Below, piece after piece: positions 44,960 to 55,300 of a stretch of 64,000 nt of DNA. This DNA comes from Dillenia suffruticosa (Eukaryota > Streptophyta > Magnoliopsida > Dilleniales > Dilleniaceae). The position numbers and the translations under genes were made by a program. Each line of letters opens with the position of its first letter. The stretch's first letter is position 1. Under the pieces are notes generated by a model, which worked only from the letters and a program-made list of their open reading frames with translations, ran no database searches and had not been told where the DNA came from. The stretch is taken from the NCBI GenBank assembly GCA_033439265.1, contig JAVTVX010000034.1, positions 19,792,501 to 19,856,500 of the forward strand, written 5' to 3'.

Positions 44960-46640
44960 CCTTGTTTAATCCTTGAAGTTTAGGCTCATCTATAATTCGG
45001 GCCTTTTGTTCGTTGTTATTAGAATTTTGTACAAATAAATGGTGATAATGGATCGGGTGATAGTTTATCTTTCCTTTTTTGTTTTCCTGGTGAGTGAGTT
45101 ATTTGTTCGTATTCAGGTTTCATCCAATTAATTTGGTCTGAATAATATGAGACCCATTAAGAGATTAGGACTTTCAAATTCTGTTTCTCCGTTCCCATGA
45201 ATTAAACTCGAGACTTATGATTAAGGGAATTTAGTATCCCATTGCTATATCTATAGAAATTTGGTATTATGTGGTAATTTATCGATATAAGTAGGTAATG
45301 CACATGTTCTTTTGGGGTTTTTCCTTATTTATTCAAACAAATTGAGGGCAAAACTTAGTTTTTAGCTTAAGCTAGTATTGCAATAATTGTGATTATCATT
45401 GTGTTCAGAACAATTGACCTTGGATTGATAACTTTTCTTTTCATGCGAGTCTATATCTTGTCCACCATTTAATGTTAAAATTTGTTCATGAACTTAAAAT
45501 ATTTTGAGAAATTAAAAATTAATCACATTCAAAATATTGGCAATTTTTTATTAAATAAAATGGTCTGTTATCCAGTTAAATTTTTACTCCTTTTGTACAT
45601 AGCTAATATGAGTTTTGCTGTTTTAACTATAGGTAATTCTTGTGTATTCAAGTCAAATTGGTAACGAGAAAACTGGTTCAGGAAGCATTATCCTTTTTTT
45701 TGCTTTTGTGATGATATCCTCAAAAGAGAAAAAAATGTGAATTGAATTGCTGTCCTGCACCAAAATTTGACTTCGAGAACTAGAAGTCGACATGTTCTCG
45801 GGATGAATTGAGACAGACCACTTATGTCCCAAAACGTGCTCCAACCTTTCCACAGAAGGTGTGCTAGACAGTCCTCAAGCAACCTTGCCAGAATCTGATC
45901 GGCCCCCAGGGTTTTATTAGGTTTACACGGATGCTTGCCGGTGGCCGAAATGGTGGCTGATGGTCGTCTTTTTTTTTTGGGTATATTACCGGTATTTAGA
46001 AAAATATTTCAACTAATGTGAATCAAACATCTACAAGGGGTTTTATTTACGAAACAATCCTTCTAGTGTAGTCTTTTTCATTTCTAAGTTTCGAATACGA
46101 AACTTGATTAATAAATCTAATACTCTATTTCATTAAATCGATTGTTCGTTGATATATTCCTCTCTAGTTTCAAGGCAATTTTAATATGGTTTAAGCCCCT
46201 GTTTTGGGCGGGCGATTTCTATTTTTTTGGTTGTACTCATTTTGGGCTCTGTCTTGTTTGCTTGTAGGTTTTCTGGTGTTATAGGTGGTATGGGTTTATG
46301 TTTTTCTATTTTGGTTATGCCATGTTTGGACCTTGTTGTTAGTGTCCTAGGCTGTCTTATTTTGGGGCCCTAAGGCCAACACTCCAGATTTAGGAAAAAA
46401 AAAATAATGCAGTATAGGATGTGTGAGGAAGAGATGTAGTCCCAATCAACAAACCAAAATTTCATGTGGCCTTATCCTTGGATCTCTCTTGCCCCCAATT
46501 TATATTAAATTGCCCCCAATCTCAAATATATATCCACGGCTGTAGCACTTTTCTTATCGTGTGTGACTTCCCTAGTCCAAGAACAAAGAAAATATATTTC
46601 TTCCTAAGGCAGCCAACTGCTGCCTTTTGGGGTTGCACCC
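44960..46640. repeat. Segmental duplication SD1, right part, copy 2
   Basis: Collinear with 6919..8640 but lacking the 87-bp retroposon. At 45653..45882 a minus-strand frame includes MLEDCLAHLLWKGWSTF, with ADQILAR just before it, and a related LARLVEDCL-like reading exists in copy 1 near 7870. This may be the relic of a coding exon, but no family was recognised. A SINE relic lies at 45970..46165. Confidence 0.8.
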
Positions 46641-46660
46641 ACAAAAGTTGTCTCTAATAA

Positions 46661-47129
46661 TGTGAAACACTGTTATATATATAGAAGTAGTAAACCTTAA
46701 AATTCATTCCTTATTCAAATTGATTTTTAAGAATGAATAAAACTCTCTAAAAGATAATATTTTAGATATTTAAAATAAAAGAAAATTTTCTAAAAATCTG
46801 AAATTTACATTTTTAAAAATTCCTTCTAAATTTTAGGAATGGAATAAAAATCTTCAATATCTCCAATTCCATCCCAATTTCCTCTTGAATGTGCAATTGT
46901 GAAAGAAAATTTTGCTACAGTAAATCTTCAAAACCTCTTGCTTGCCTCTGGAAATTCGCGTGCTCACGTGCTAATAAAAAAACATTGCTGTCTAATTTTT
47001 CCATCTTTGCATAATTGCTCCAATTTTGCTCATTTTTTTTTTCATTTTTCATAATAAGTCTCCTCCCAAATCAAATGTCATAAAACATAAATATTAGTGT
47101 AATATTTAGTTAAAAATAATACAAAATCA
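46661..47129. other. Spacer at the uncertain left edge of the Gypsy element
   Basis: AT-rich; no gene. The expected 3' LTR, beginning TGTCTCC, could not be found here, so the element is truncated on this side. Confidence 0.5.
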
Positions 47130-48730
47130 GTCGCAAATATTATATATATTTAATCCCTGTCAAACTCCCCCACACCTAAATGATGCTTGTCCTCAAGCAT
47201 TCCTAGTTCAAATAAAATTAAACTAACCACCTGTTTTTTTTCTTCCAAGCTTCCAAGTCGATATATACCGTAAGAGTTAAACCGAAAACAGAATTGAAAC
47301 AACAAGTACACAGCAATTCGTACTAGAACAACCACTACATATCCCAACAGCCTCTTATGAAATCCAAACAGCAAGATTCGACAATTCTCTCCAAGGGGGG
47401 TCACTCAAATACACTCGAAAAGGTGAAAAATATATATGTCTCTCAAATCAACAACATGAAATGATATTACCATATGCTTGTAAATATATCAAATTTCCAC
47501 CACTTAAAAATTTGAATTTCATGCATCAATTAAAAGGTTTTTCATTTGGTTGTAACGTGGCTAGAGTTAGGGGTAGGATAAAAGGGAATATCAAAGGTTA
47601 AAATGTACTAAAAAAAATATGCAACTAACCACACGATTCTTTTCTGCGCTAACACCTTTGCCCTGCACAAGTAGCACACCAAAATTTCATGATTTTGTTA
47701 CCCACATGTGCTCAATATAGCCAACATTCCAATCACATAAAAATGTCAACTTTTTTCTCTACGATTCATGATTGAAATGAAATTCTCAAAAATGCAGTAT
47801 TTTTTTTTCTCACTGCTGCTTTTTTTTTTGTATGAAAAACATTTTCAGCACAAAGATGAACAAAATCAAACTTTTTCTTTCCTTTTTCATATATAGCAAA
47901 TATCATCATCTGCTCTGATCAACACATATCTCATGAGGCAATCATATAACTAATATTATGCAATTAACTACATATATCCTTGGTACAAAAGTTGAAATGC
48001 TAGCCAAAATAGGGTTATAGTGTTGCATTGAAGGGTTGTGAAGAAAGAAAGGGTTTTAGGCTCAAATTGGTTCACTAAGAGGATTATAAATTAAGATATG
48101 AATTTTTACAAAAGTCAAAATAGAGTAAAACTTAGGTGCTTTTATCATTTCAATGTATGAAATCCTAGAATGTGGTCTCGAAATGCATAACAATGTAAGT
48201 TATAGAATGTACATTCCAAGTGTGATAATCACTCATCAAGAAAAGAAATTCCGAACACCAAGAATGAATTTGCTCGTTTTTTGCTCAAAATATCACTATT
48301 TAAATATGGTTTGTGTCAAATCTTGCATGTTCATTAATCAAAGAAAACTATTAAAAACATGAATAGCCATTTCAAGCACAAAAACCATTGATATAAGCTA
48401 TTTTTTTCAAATATCTTCAGCCGACCAAAATAGCATAGTCAACTAAGAAAGCTTGGATTTTTTTTTCAATTTTTAGTTTTTTTTTTTTAAGAAACAAAAT
48501 CTAAACTAATATAGCAAAAAAAAACAAATATAGAGTCAAAAACCAAAACAAAGAGAAAATCACCTAGCACCCCCCACACCTAAATCATACATTGTCCCCG
48601 ATATATGCTCAAGTGGAGAGAAAAAATGCATAAAATCTACCAAACAAAATAAAAGAAAGAGAACAAAGAAATAAAAGATGAATGTAAGAACAATACTCCC
48701 CTAGTGTGGAATGGAGAATGGAGGATCAAT

Positions 48731-48971
48731 TCTAACGAATTCAAAAGAACAGTTATGACGTGGGCACGCCGTAATTATCAAGCATTTCGGTCCATTCTTG
48801 AGGCTTCAAGGTGGAGAGAAAACCCCTAAAAAAATGAAAGACAAAATGTGAGAAGTTAAGTTTAATTGTTTCTCTCTTTCTCTCTCTCTGTTTTTTTTTT
48901 AATTTTTTTTGGGGCCAGAAATGAATTTGGCTTAAGGCGTGAGCACGCCTTAAGCAAGGAGCACATCTAGT

Positions 48972-49014
<43 letters not shown>

Positions 49015-49215
49015 GAAATGAAGTGTGTTTTGTGCATGAGCACGCCCCTAATGAAGTGTGTTGCTGCCCATCCGTGAAACCCCCCGCTTTTTTTTTTTTT
49101 AGAGATGAACTTGGTTTAAGGAGTGAATATGCCCTAATCGAGGAGTATGTCTGGCCATGTGCTGTTGTGGGTAGAAATGAAGTTTTGTTATGGCATGGGC
49201 ATGGCCTAACAAGAG
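48731..49215 (-). repeat. Diverged hairpin repeats in the Gypsy 3' region
   Basis: About five degenerate copies (near 48756, 48931, 49033, 49104 and 49185), most preceded by a GAAATGAA-like phrase and separated by long poly-T tracts (48977..49011, 49090..49101, 49227..49247). The best copy is a perfect hairpin: CTTAAGGCGT, loop GAGC, ACGCCTTAAG at 48931..48954. In the copy near 49182 a stem pair appears changed on both sides (GCGT/ACGC to GCAT/ATGG-like). The repeats sit in the non-coding 3' part of the retroelement. Function unknown. Confidence 0.6.
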
Positions 49216-49400
49216 TCCACTTCTGTTTTTTTTTTTTTTTTTTTTTTCAAACCTAAATCAACGATTAAGTCTAAATCAAGTCAACATAAATGAAAATAAA
49301 TAAACATAAATAAAAATATAGAAACCGTAAAGAAAATATTAGGTTGCCTCCCAATAAGCGCCTTTGTTTCGTGTTTTTGGCTCGACATGATCTCCTCGCT

Positions 49401-49640
49401 TCAACCTCGCTCAAATATCGATCCAGTCCATTTAGACTTCAACTTGTCTGGTCTGAATTTCAATCTTGAATCAAAATAAAGGATTTTTTTGCCTACCATA
49501 AATTGTTTTCGATATGAGAGTTTGTCTTGAAAAAATTTGTCCCATTGTGCAAAATTATTTGTAAAATTCTCTTCAAACACAAAATCTAATTTATTTTGCA
49601 CAAAAGAGTTATGAACAATGAAGTCAATCTTCTTCTCGTC
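49401..49640 (-). pseudogene. Gypsy pol C-terminal fragment
   Basis: A minus-strand frame reads DKLSYRKQFMVGKKILYFDS, then RLKFRPDKLKSKWTGSI, before a stop. This matches the end of plant Gypsy polyproteins, where the integrase C-terminal part has an RK-x-F-x-VG-x-x-VL, SRLKL-x-PGKL-x-S-x-W-x-GP pattern. Most of pol between it and gag is absent; it is joined to the gag-derived frame by a large deletion. Confidence 0.8.
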
Positions 49641-51000
49641 ATCTTGCTCCTCGGAATATGCCAACCTACCAGGAAAAGGAGGAGAGATAGTTAGTTTCAA
49701 ATTTGAGTTGTTTGGCTCCTCACTTACCTTCATGGCAGATTCATTCAATATAGATGTTTTGTTTTGTTCGGCCACTTTATCTTCTTCAGTTGTCGACAAG
49801 TTGTCCTACAATTTCCTTTCATTCTTGACCGTCATAACACTCACGTTTTCTCTCGGGTTGATCTCTACTTGAGAGGGTAGCTTCCCATTATTTTTTTCCA
49901 TTCGACTCACGGTCATTGTCAATTGCGACACTTGATTCTTCAAATTCTGGATGTTGGTCCTTGTCTCTTGTTGAAAGCGTTAGCTTTCCTGTTGAATTAA
50001 CAGAGTGTTGTTAGCCAAACTTTTAACAATCTCTTCTAGAGACGTATCTTGGTTCGAAAAAATTTATTGAGGCTAAAATTGAGATTGGACTTGTGCTTGC
50101 TGTTAGAATCCTTGTTGTCAATTTCCATAATTGAAGTATGGTGCATTACACCATCCTTGATTATAAATATTTGAATATGGGTCATCATAAAGAATGAGAC
50201 ACTTATCGATTGGATGATCCATCTCTGAACAAATTCCACAAGTTTGTACCGGTTATATTTTTCCTACAATAAAATTACGCATAAGAGTAGTTCTTTCAAT
50301 TCTTGACGAAGAGAAAAATCACTTACCTTATTGACCGTTTTTGGAACATCTTGCCATATTCCAAATTGTCGAGCATTGGCTGTCATAGTTGAGATCAAAT
50401 TTCTCGCGTCATCGGGTGTCTTGTTCACCAATGCTCCTCCACTCGCAGCATCGATCATGTTCCGTTCCATTGGGGATAGACCTTCATAGAAAAATTGGAT
50501 CAACAACTGTTCTGGATCAGCTAGCACATAGTTGTTCAAATCTTTCCGAATATTTGTATAAAGTTTCTCCGTTGTACTGCCTTATTCCACAAATTTACTT
50601 TCTAATAGTAGCTGTACGGGAGGTTGAAAAAAAAATTGCTAAAAACATCCTCTCCAAGTCAGGCCAAGTAGTAAGAGACAATCCTTGGCCTTATCTACCA
50701 AAGAAAAAGGAAAAACAACAAGTTTAAGTTGTTTTTTGGTTACCCCCTATGGTTTCATGGTGGAACAAGCAATGTGGAGCTCCTTAAGGTGTTTGTAAGG
50801 ATTTTCTCCTACAAGACCATAAAATTTAGGCAATAAATGAATCAAGTTCATATCTTTATTCAAATGGGGTTGTGATATTGGAAAAATTAATGTAGAAAGG
50901 TTGTTGATTAAATTCAGGGGTTGCCAACTCCCTTAAAATCCATTGGGCTGTCATATCCTCGTGGTTAATGTCTTTCTCTTTTAAATCTTTGACAATTTTC
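49641..51000 (-). pseudogene. Gypsy gag remnants
   Basis: Minus-strand pieces in several frames. MFLAIFFSTSRTATIRK and ICGIRQYNGETLYKYSERF lie near 50540..50680. SPMERNMIDAASGGALVNKT and ARNLISTMTANARQFG are at 50264..50539. A CCHC-type knuckle, CGICSEMDHPIDKC, lies near 50190..50240, and LPSQVEINPRENVSVMTV near 49810..49890. This is the order of a Gypsy gag: capsid domain, knuckle, then linker to pol. Stops and frameshifts make it non-functional. Confidence 0.85.
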
Positions 51001-51065
51001 GACAAGTTCCCTACAAAGAGTTAATCTTGAAATCAAAAAAAAAAATTTAAAAAAAATAAATCACT

Positions 51066-51086
51066 TAACACTGTGCAACGGCGCCG
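51066..51086 (-). other. Gypsy primer-binding site region
   Basis: Directly inside the LTR, the minus strand reads CGGCGCCGTTGCACAG. This corresponds to the TGGCGCCGTTGCCGGG-type primer-binding site of many plant Gypsy elements, with mutations. It fixes the minus-strand direction of the element. Confidence 0.7.
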
Positions 51087-51576
51087 TGTCTCCTATGAAA
51101 TCATCACACTTGCAAAGTGACTTTAAAACTTTCTCATCATGAGCATTCAGAAGAGACCCTTTGTTGTTTTCATGAGGAAACTCACCGTACTTCTCACCAT
51201 ACTTACAATTATTACCTTTTCAATAGGACAAGAAACCCTCACAGTGGTTATATTTATTTTCTTGGGCACAATTGTCAGAATTTGTGTCCTACCAAATCAT
51301 ATGGATCCTTATGATATGAATGACTCATGATACGTATGACCATAATCATAATAGGTCCACGCAAAGAAATCAGGTTTCCAATTAGAAACAAATTGAAAAT
51401 TGCCCAGAAAAAAAGCTCGGGTCATGAACAGGCCGCGAACGCAGCACAGGAAACTATGACAGGGCAAGGGGGGAAAGTTCAGATTGGGCTGCCTGAGCCT
51501 CAGACCTGTCAGTCTAGACCAGAAATAAGTGGGTAAGTTGGTCCAGAAAATTGGATCTGAAGCTTCATAGGAGACA
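51087..51576 (-). repeat. Gypsy 5' LTR, 490 bp
   Basis: Begins TGTCTCCTATGAA and ends TTCATAGGAGACA: a perfect 13-bp terminal inversion with TG...CA ends. The primer-binding site adjoins at 51086. The bases after it (CTTAG, 51577..51581) would be the target duplication, but the partner LTR and its copy were not found. Short frames inside are not genes. Confidence 0.85.
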
Positions 51577-51689
51577 CTTAGACATCATGCGCCAGCATAT
51601 GAGAGGACAGACAACTGGACAAGTGGTAGATGAAGCTGTCCATGAACCTTTCAGAACTGGAAGATGATTCAATAATGTATACAAGAGAC

Positions 51690-52962
51690 ACAAAAGGAAA
51701 TGTGGTGACCTTCTCAGAATATACCATTCAACATCATGATCGTGACTTTTGGAACTTTGTACATTTGTTCTCAAATTTTGGGCAGATATCTTTCTTGTTC
51801 AGACACTGACCCACTAAGAAAGAAATCTTTCCTATCCCGAACAGTACGAAATCATTTGTTATACGTTGCAAGCTTGAAGCTGTTTGGATAAGCAAAACCT
51901 GCATTAACTGCACGCCAAGAAGCTGCTTTAGTTAAAAACTACAGATTCAAATTATAATTCCTCCAAAACCAACAGCTTCATTGGAGCATGGGAGGCGCCT
52001 TCAAATTTTCCTGAAGAAATTGCTTTATGCCAGTTTCTCAAAATTCTGACTGAAACCAAAGCAATAAGAAGTCCTCACAACAGCAAAGCAGGACCATACT
52101 GACAAGCAGCAGCTCCTATTCCCAACTACAACAGAGAATCAGCAGACCATACGCAAAGGGGGCATTTGGCAACCAGCCACAATAACATCCTTGAGACTGA
52201 TAAGCCAAATACACACATCACTCGATTAGAAACACGCTCTTAAAAAGACCCTGAAGCAGCAATGGTAGAAGTGAACCATTGCTGCCTTAAAGCAATTTGC
52301 TGAAGCAAAACTAATGCAATAAAATTGGTTCTGCACAAAAATCAAATTGGATGGGTAAGATTAATACCCAAACAGTAAGCTCATTGTTGCAAACAAAAAT
52401 CAATGTGGGTTGGCTTAACTGGATGTGAGGTTGAGTTCCCTTAAGTATGACTGAGATTCGACTCCCGCTACGAGCATCGGGCATTTATGTATATGGAGCG
52501 TTCCCCGTTGGGAGACCCGTCCTCCAAAAAGGAGCCACTGCAACTGTCGGTCCGGATTAGTCGGGGCGAAGTCCCGGATACCGGGCGGTATCCAAGACAT
52601 GGAACCAAAAAAAAAAAAATTATTGCAAACAAAATTAAGATTTTTTTTTTTTTGTTTTTTAGTTATAATCAAATTGTTTGATAGGTATCATTAAATAAAT
52701 CATTTTCAGGTATCACTAAATAAGTTTCCCAATGTCTATTTTCTCAATTAACAAGCTCAAATCTCAGATTTTACTTAAGAGATACCATTGCTAATACTAG
52801 CCTCTTTATATTGTTTTCTAAGACACTCCTCATAAATGCATGTGATTTACTCTATACATCTCTTCACATTCTCATTAGCTCTCATGACTCTTTAATTTTA
52901 TACTACATGAATTTATCTCATGATATTTTTCATACATACATTGAGATCAATATGACTCTTGA
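51690..52962. repeat. SD2 array, segment B3 (right end only)
   Basis: Matches 29670..30690 of B2: GACCTTCTCAGAATATACC, CATCATGATCGTGACTTT, GGACCATACTGACAAG and ATTGAGATCAATATGACT. The match breaks at 52962 where a CACTA-type end begins. Carries a SINE absent from B2. Together with B2 it brackets the NLR island as a direct repeat. Confidence 0.85.
52399..52618 (+). mobile_element. tRNA-derived SINE with target duplication and empty site
   Basis: About 220 bp flanked by 16-bp near-perfect repeats (ATTGTTGCAAACAAAA at 52383..52398 and ATTATTGCAAACAAAA at 52619..52634). B2 has one uninterrupted copy at 30335..30350. It has box A TTGGCTTAACTGGAT, box B GAGATTCGACTCC, a body with GGATTAGTCGGGGCGAAG and an A tail. 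The body end is shared with the SINE at 57368..57579, defining a second local SINE family. Confidence 0.9.
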
Positions 52963-53286
52963 TTTAGCGACAAAAATTATCTGTCACTAAATTTAGCGAC
53001 GAATTTTAGATTTTCGTCGCTAACTTTAGCAACTAATTTTTTTATGTCGCTAATTTAGCTACGGATAATTTTTCGTCGCTAAATTTTGTGACGAATTTTA
53101 GCGACGAAAAATTATTTGTTGCTAAATTTAGCGACGTATTTCTAATTTTCGTCGCTAAATTTTTGCGACGCATTATTAGCGACGAAAAATTTTTCGTCGC
53201 TAAATCCGTCGCTAATGTTTTTAGCGACGAATTTTTTTAAAATTTTCATCGCTAAATTCGTGGCCAAAACCCTTTTTTTTGTAGTG
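52963..53286 (+). mobile_element. CACTA-type right end, second copy
   Basis: Sub-terminal TTTAGCGACGAA-type repeats in both orientations followed by TTTTTTTTGTAGTG ending at 53286. Very similar to 12600..12916. On the left it joins B3 sequence abruptly (52962) and on the right A3 sequence (53287), so only the right end is left. No transposase. Confidence 0.75.
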
Positions 53287-53616
53287 TGCGGACTGAAGAC
53301 ATTTGGGGGGGGGAGCACATCAGTTCGATTAAGAAAAAATAATTCACATGTTATAACAATTGGATGAGTTTTATACGTCAATCATAAACAATTGAGACAA
53401 CTCTGGAAGAAGATGAGGATGAAGAGACTCCAAAGAAAAGGAAGAAGAAAACTGTGAGATAGATTTTTCTTTTTTTTTGGTAAGGGAATTTTTAAAATAT
53501 TTTTAGTTCTTGGTACTTCGCAAAAAACTCTTGTAGTTTAATGTGATTTCAAATTGTTTCATGTGATTTTAAAATCGAGAATTTGTTTCTAAGGCTGACA
53601 CCTTTGGCAAATTATC

Positions 53617-55300
53617 CTCTGCTATTAGCTCAGATGGGTTAGGGCCAAAGAGCACCAGGAAGACTATCTTTTCCCACAATGGTTTAATTGGTAGGACTCG
53701 CTCTTTGAAGATGCAAGCATTCCACCCCAGCTACAAACACCATAAAGTTGCCATTAAAGTACACCTCCAAAGTGTCTTAGCTTTCTTATAGGGCCCAAAT
53801 CCATTAGAATGAATGAGCAGAAAATCATCATGGCCACCTGTAAGGTACCCATCTCCCCAAAGACGTCAGATAGACTAACCCAGAGATGCCACGCAACTGA
53901 AAAATAAAGAGAAGATACCATGTGTATAATAAAGAAAAGATACCATGTCAGATTGCATAGTTTCCAACTGATCCCAATTTCTAAGAACTTCAACATATAT
54001 ATATTTGCTAAGGTTTCTCTCATTCATTGACTTTTCCTCCTCGGAGCCAGCAAATTTATCATAGGAAAACCACTCCTGAATAATTTTCACAGCAAATTTC
54101 TGCTTGTCTGACAAGAAAAACTGTCCAATTTATGTAAGCCAAACTCATGAAACATTTCCTTTTCATGTAAGACCATAAAAGGAGAAATTCCAAAGATATA
54201 AAGTTGAATTCAAATGGAGAATAAAAGTCAATGCCAAATTTGGGGGGGAACAAGTTACAAAGACCAACCATACACACACAAATACCTACCATACAAATTT
54301 GAATGCAAACCTAAGTTAAGGAGATTGATGTCAATTTTATTCAAAACAAAAAACATTTGACTGCAACTATTTTGAAAAATCAATTAAACGGCAACTTCTT
54401 TAAAGAGGTCATTTTCAGACAGAAAAGTTTGACTTATTAGCCACAATTAAAGCAATGATTAGTTCTATAAAAATTTATTTAAAAAGAAATCTACCTATTA
54501 AGACACAAGATACACAACAGAAGGTAACAAGTTCATGACGACTCGGGCCTCATCAAATCCAAAAGTTTAAAGGACTGATATCTTAACATACATTTAGAGG
54601 ACATTCAAACCAAGTCAAAATAGAGCAAGAAAGAAAAATGAAAAAGAAATTGAAAAATTGAAAACCCTAGATTCAATTCCTTCTCCATCAAATCCAGAAC
54701 TTTAACCAAATTATAAGGCAAGTACAAAACAAAAAAAAAAACATAATCAGAACAGATAGATAAAGAAAGAAACCCTAGTTGAACTTCAAAAATTTTAAAC
54801 CCTTAATCGTAACAAATCTAAGCTTCATAAAATGCAAAGAAGGGAAAACTCACCGAAAGAGAAAAGATGAAGATCGGAAGGAGTGCGAGCTATACCTCCT
54901 TCTCTCGCTATGCCTGAAGCAGAGAGAGATAATGTACCAGAGACAGAGGGAGAAGAACTGAACGAAGGTGAAGATGGCGATGAGGTGGAAAAGAGAAGAG
55001 AGAGGGAGAAAAGACAAACCTGAGAGAGACGTACTTCATCATTTGTATGACGATGAGTCGTACTTCGTCTTGTGATAGGGAGGCAAAGGGAAAGAGGAGA
55101 AGAGAGAACAGTAGAGAAGACAAAGAAGAGGGAGAGAGAACACGATTAAGTTTTAAAATGACCTACCGGTGAGACCTACTTTACGTCCTTTTACTAACGG
55201 TTTTTTTTTTTTTTTTCGCTACTAAAGAACCACCAATACCAGTGGTTTTGCCGGCCGTTGGTAAAAGCGACCGCTGCTAAATGTAATTTTTGTTGTAGTG
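53617..55300 (-). mobile_element. Truncated CACTA-1 relative with captured exons
   Basis: Interrupts A3 between TTTGGCAAATTATCCTC and TCGGTTACTCC. The end GTTGTAGTG is at 55292..55300, with sub-terminal CCAGTGG/CCGTTGGTAAAAGCGACCGCTG motifs nearby. On the minus strand it then shows the captured 5'-UTR-like segment (54790..55150) shared with the intact CACTA at 20084. The left terminus is missing, and the matching bit of A2 (about 30 bp) is lost too, so a deletion removed the end. Confidence 0.7.
53849..54107 (-). pseudogene. Captured host-gene exons inside CACTA, family unknown
   Basis: Two exon-like stretches on the minus strand with canonical borders. Exon 54107..53944 follows TTTTTCTTGTCAG and ends before GTATCT; it reads KQKFAVKIIQEWFSYDKF, then AGSEEEKSMNERNLSKYIY and VEVLRNWDQLETMQSDM. 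Exon 53896..53849 follows TTATTTTTCAG and ends before GTACCT; it reads LRGISGLVYLTSLGRW. Soluble, charged protein sequence; I do not recognise the family. Introns retained, so the capture was at DNA level. No complete frame or start is evident. Confidence 0.5.

Larger units (their letters stand above)
46641..51576 (-). mobile_element. Ty3/Gypsy-type LTR retrotransposon, internally deleted
   Basis: A decayed element pointing to the minus strand. It comprises a 5' LTR (51087..51576), a primer-binding site (about 51066..51086), gag remnants (about 49880..51000), a short piece of the C-terminal end of pol (49401..49640) and a long 3' untranslated region (about 47130..49390) with the characteristic CCCCCACACCTAAAT phrases. 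Protease, reverse transcriptase, RNase H and most of integrase are missing. The 3' LTR was not found, so the left limit is uncertain. The gag and pol-end motifs resemble the Athila/Tat side of plant Gypsy elements. Confidence 0.8.

Noticed and set aside
45653-45882. Possible coding relic (LEDCLAHLLWKG and nearby) in SD1
   Set aside because: Part of the reading recurs in SD1 copy 1, but the two copies are paralogues, so this is not independent support; family not recognised.
48753-49256. Frames with poly-Lys or poly-Phe
   Set aside because: Translations of long poly-T/poly-A tracts in the retroelement 3' region.
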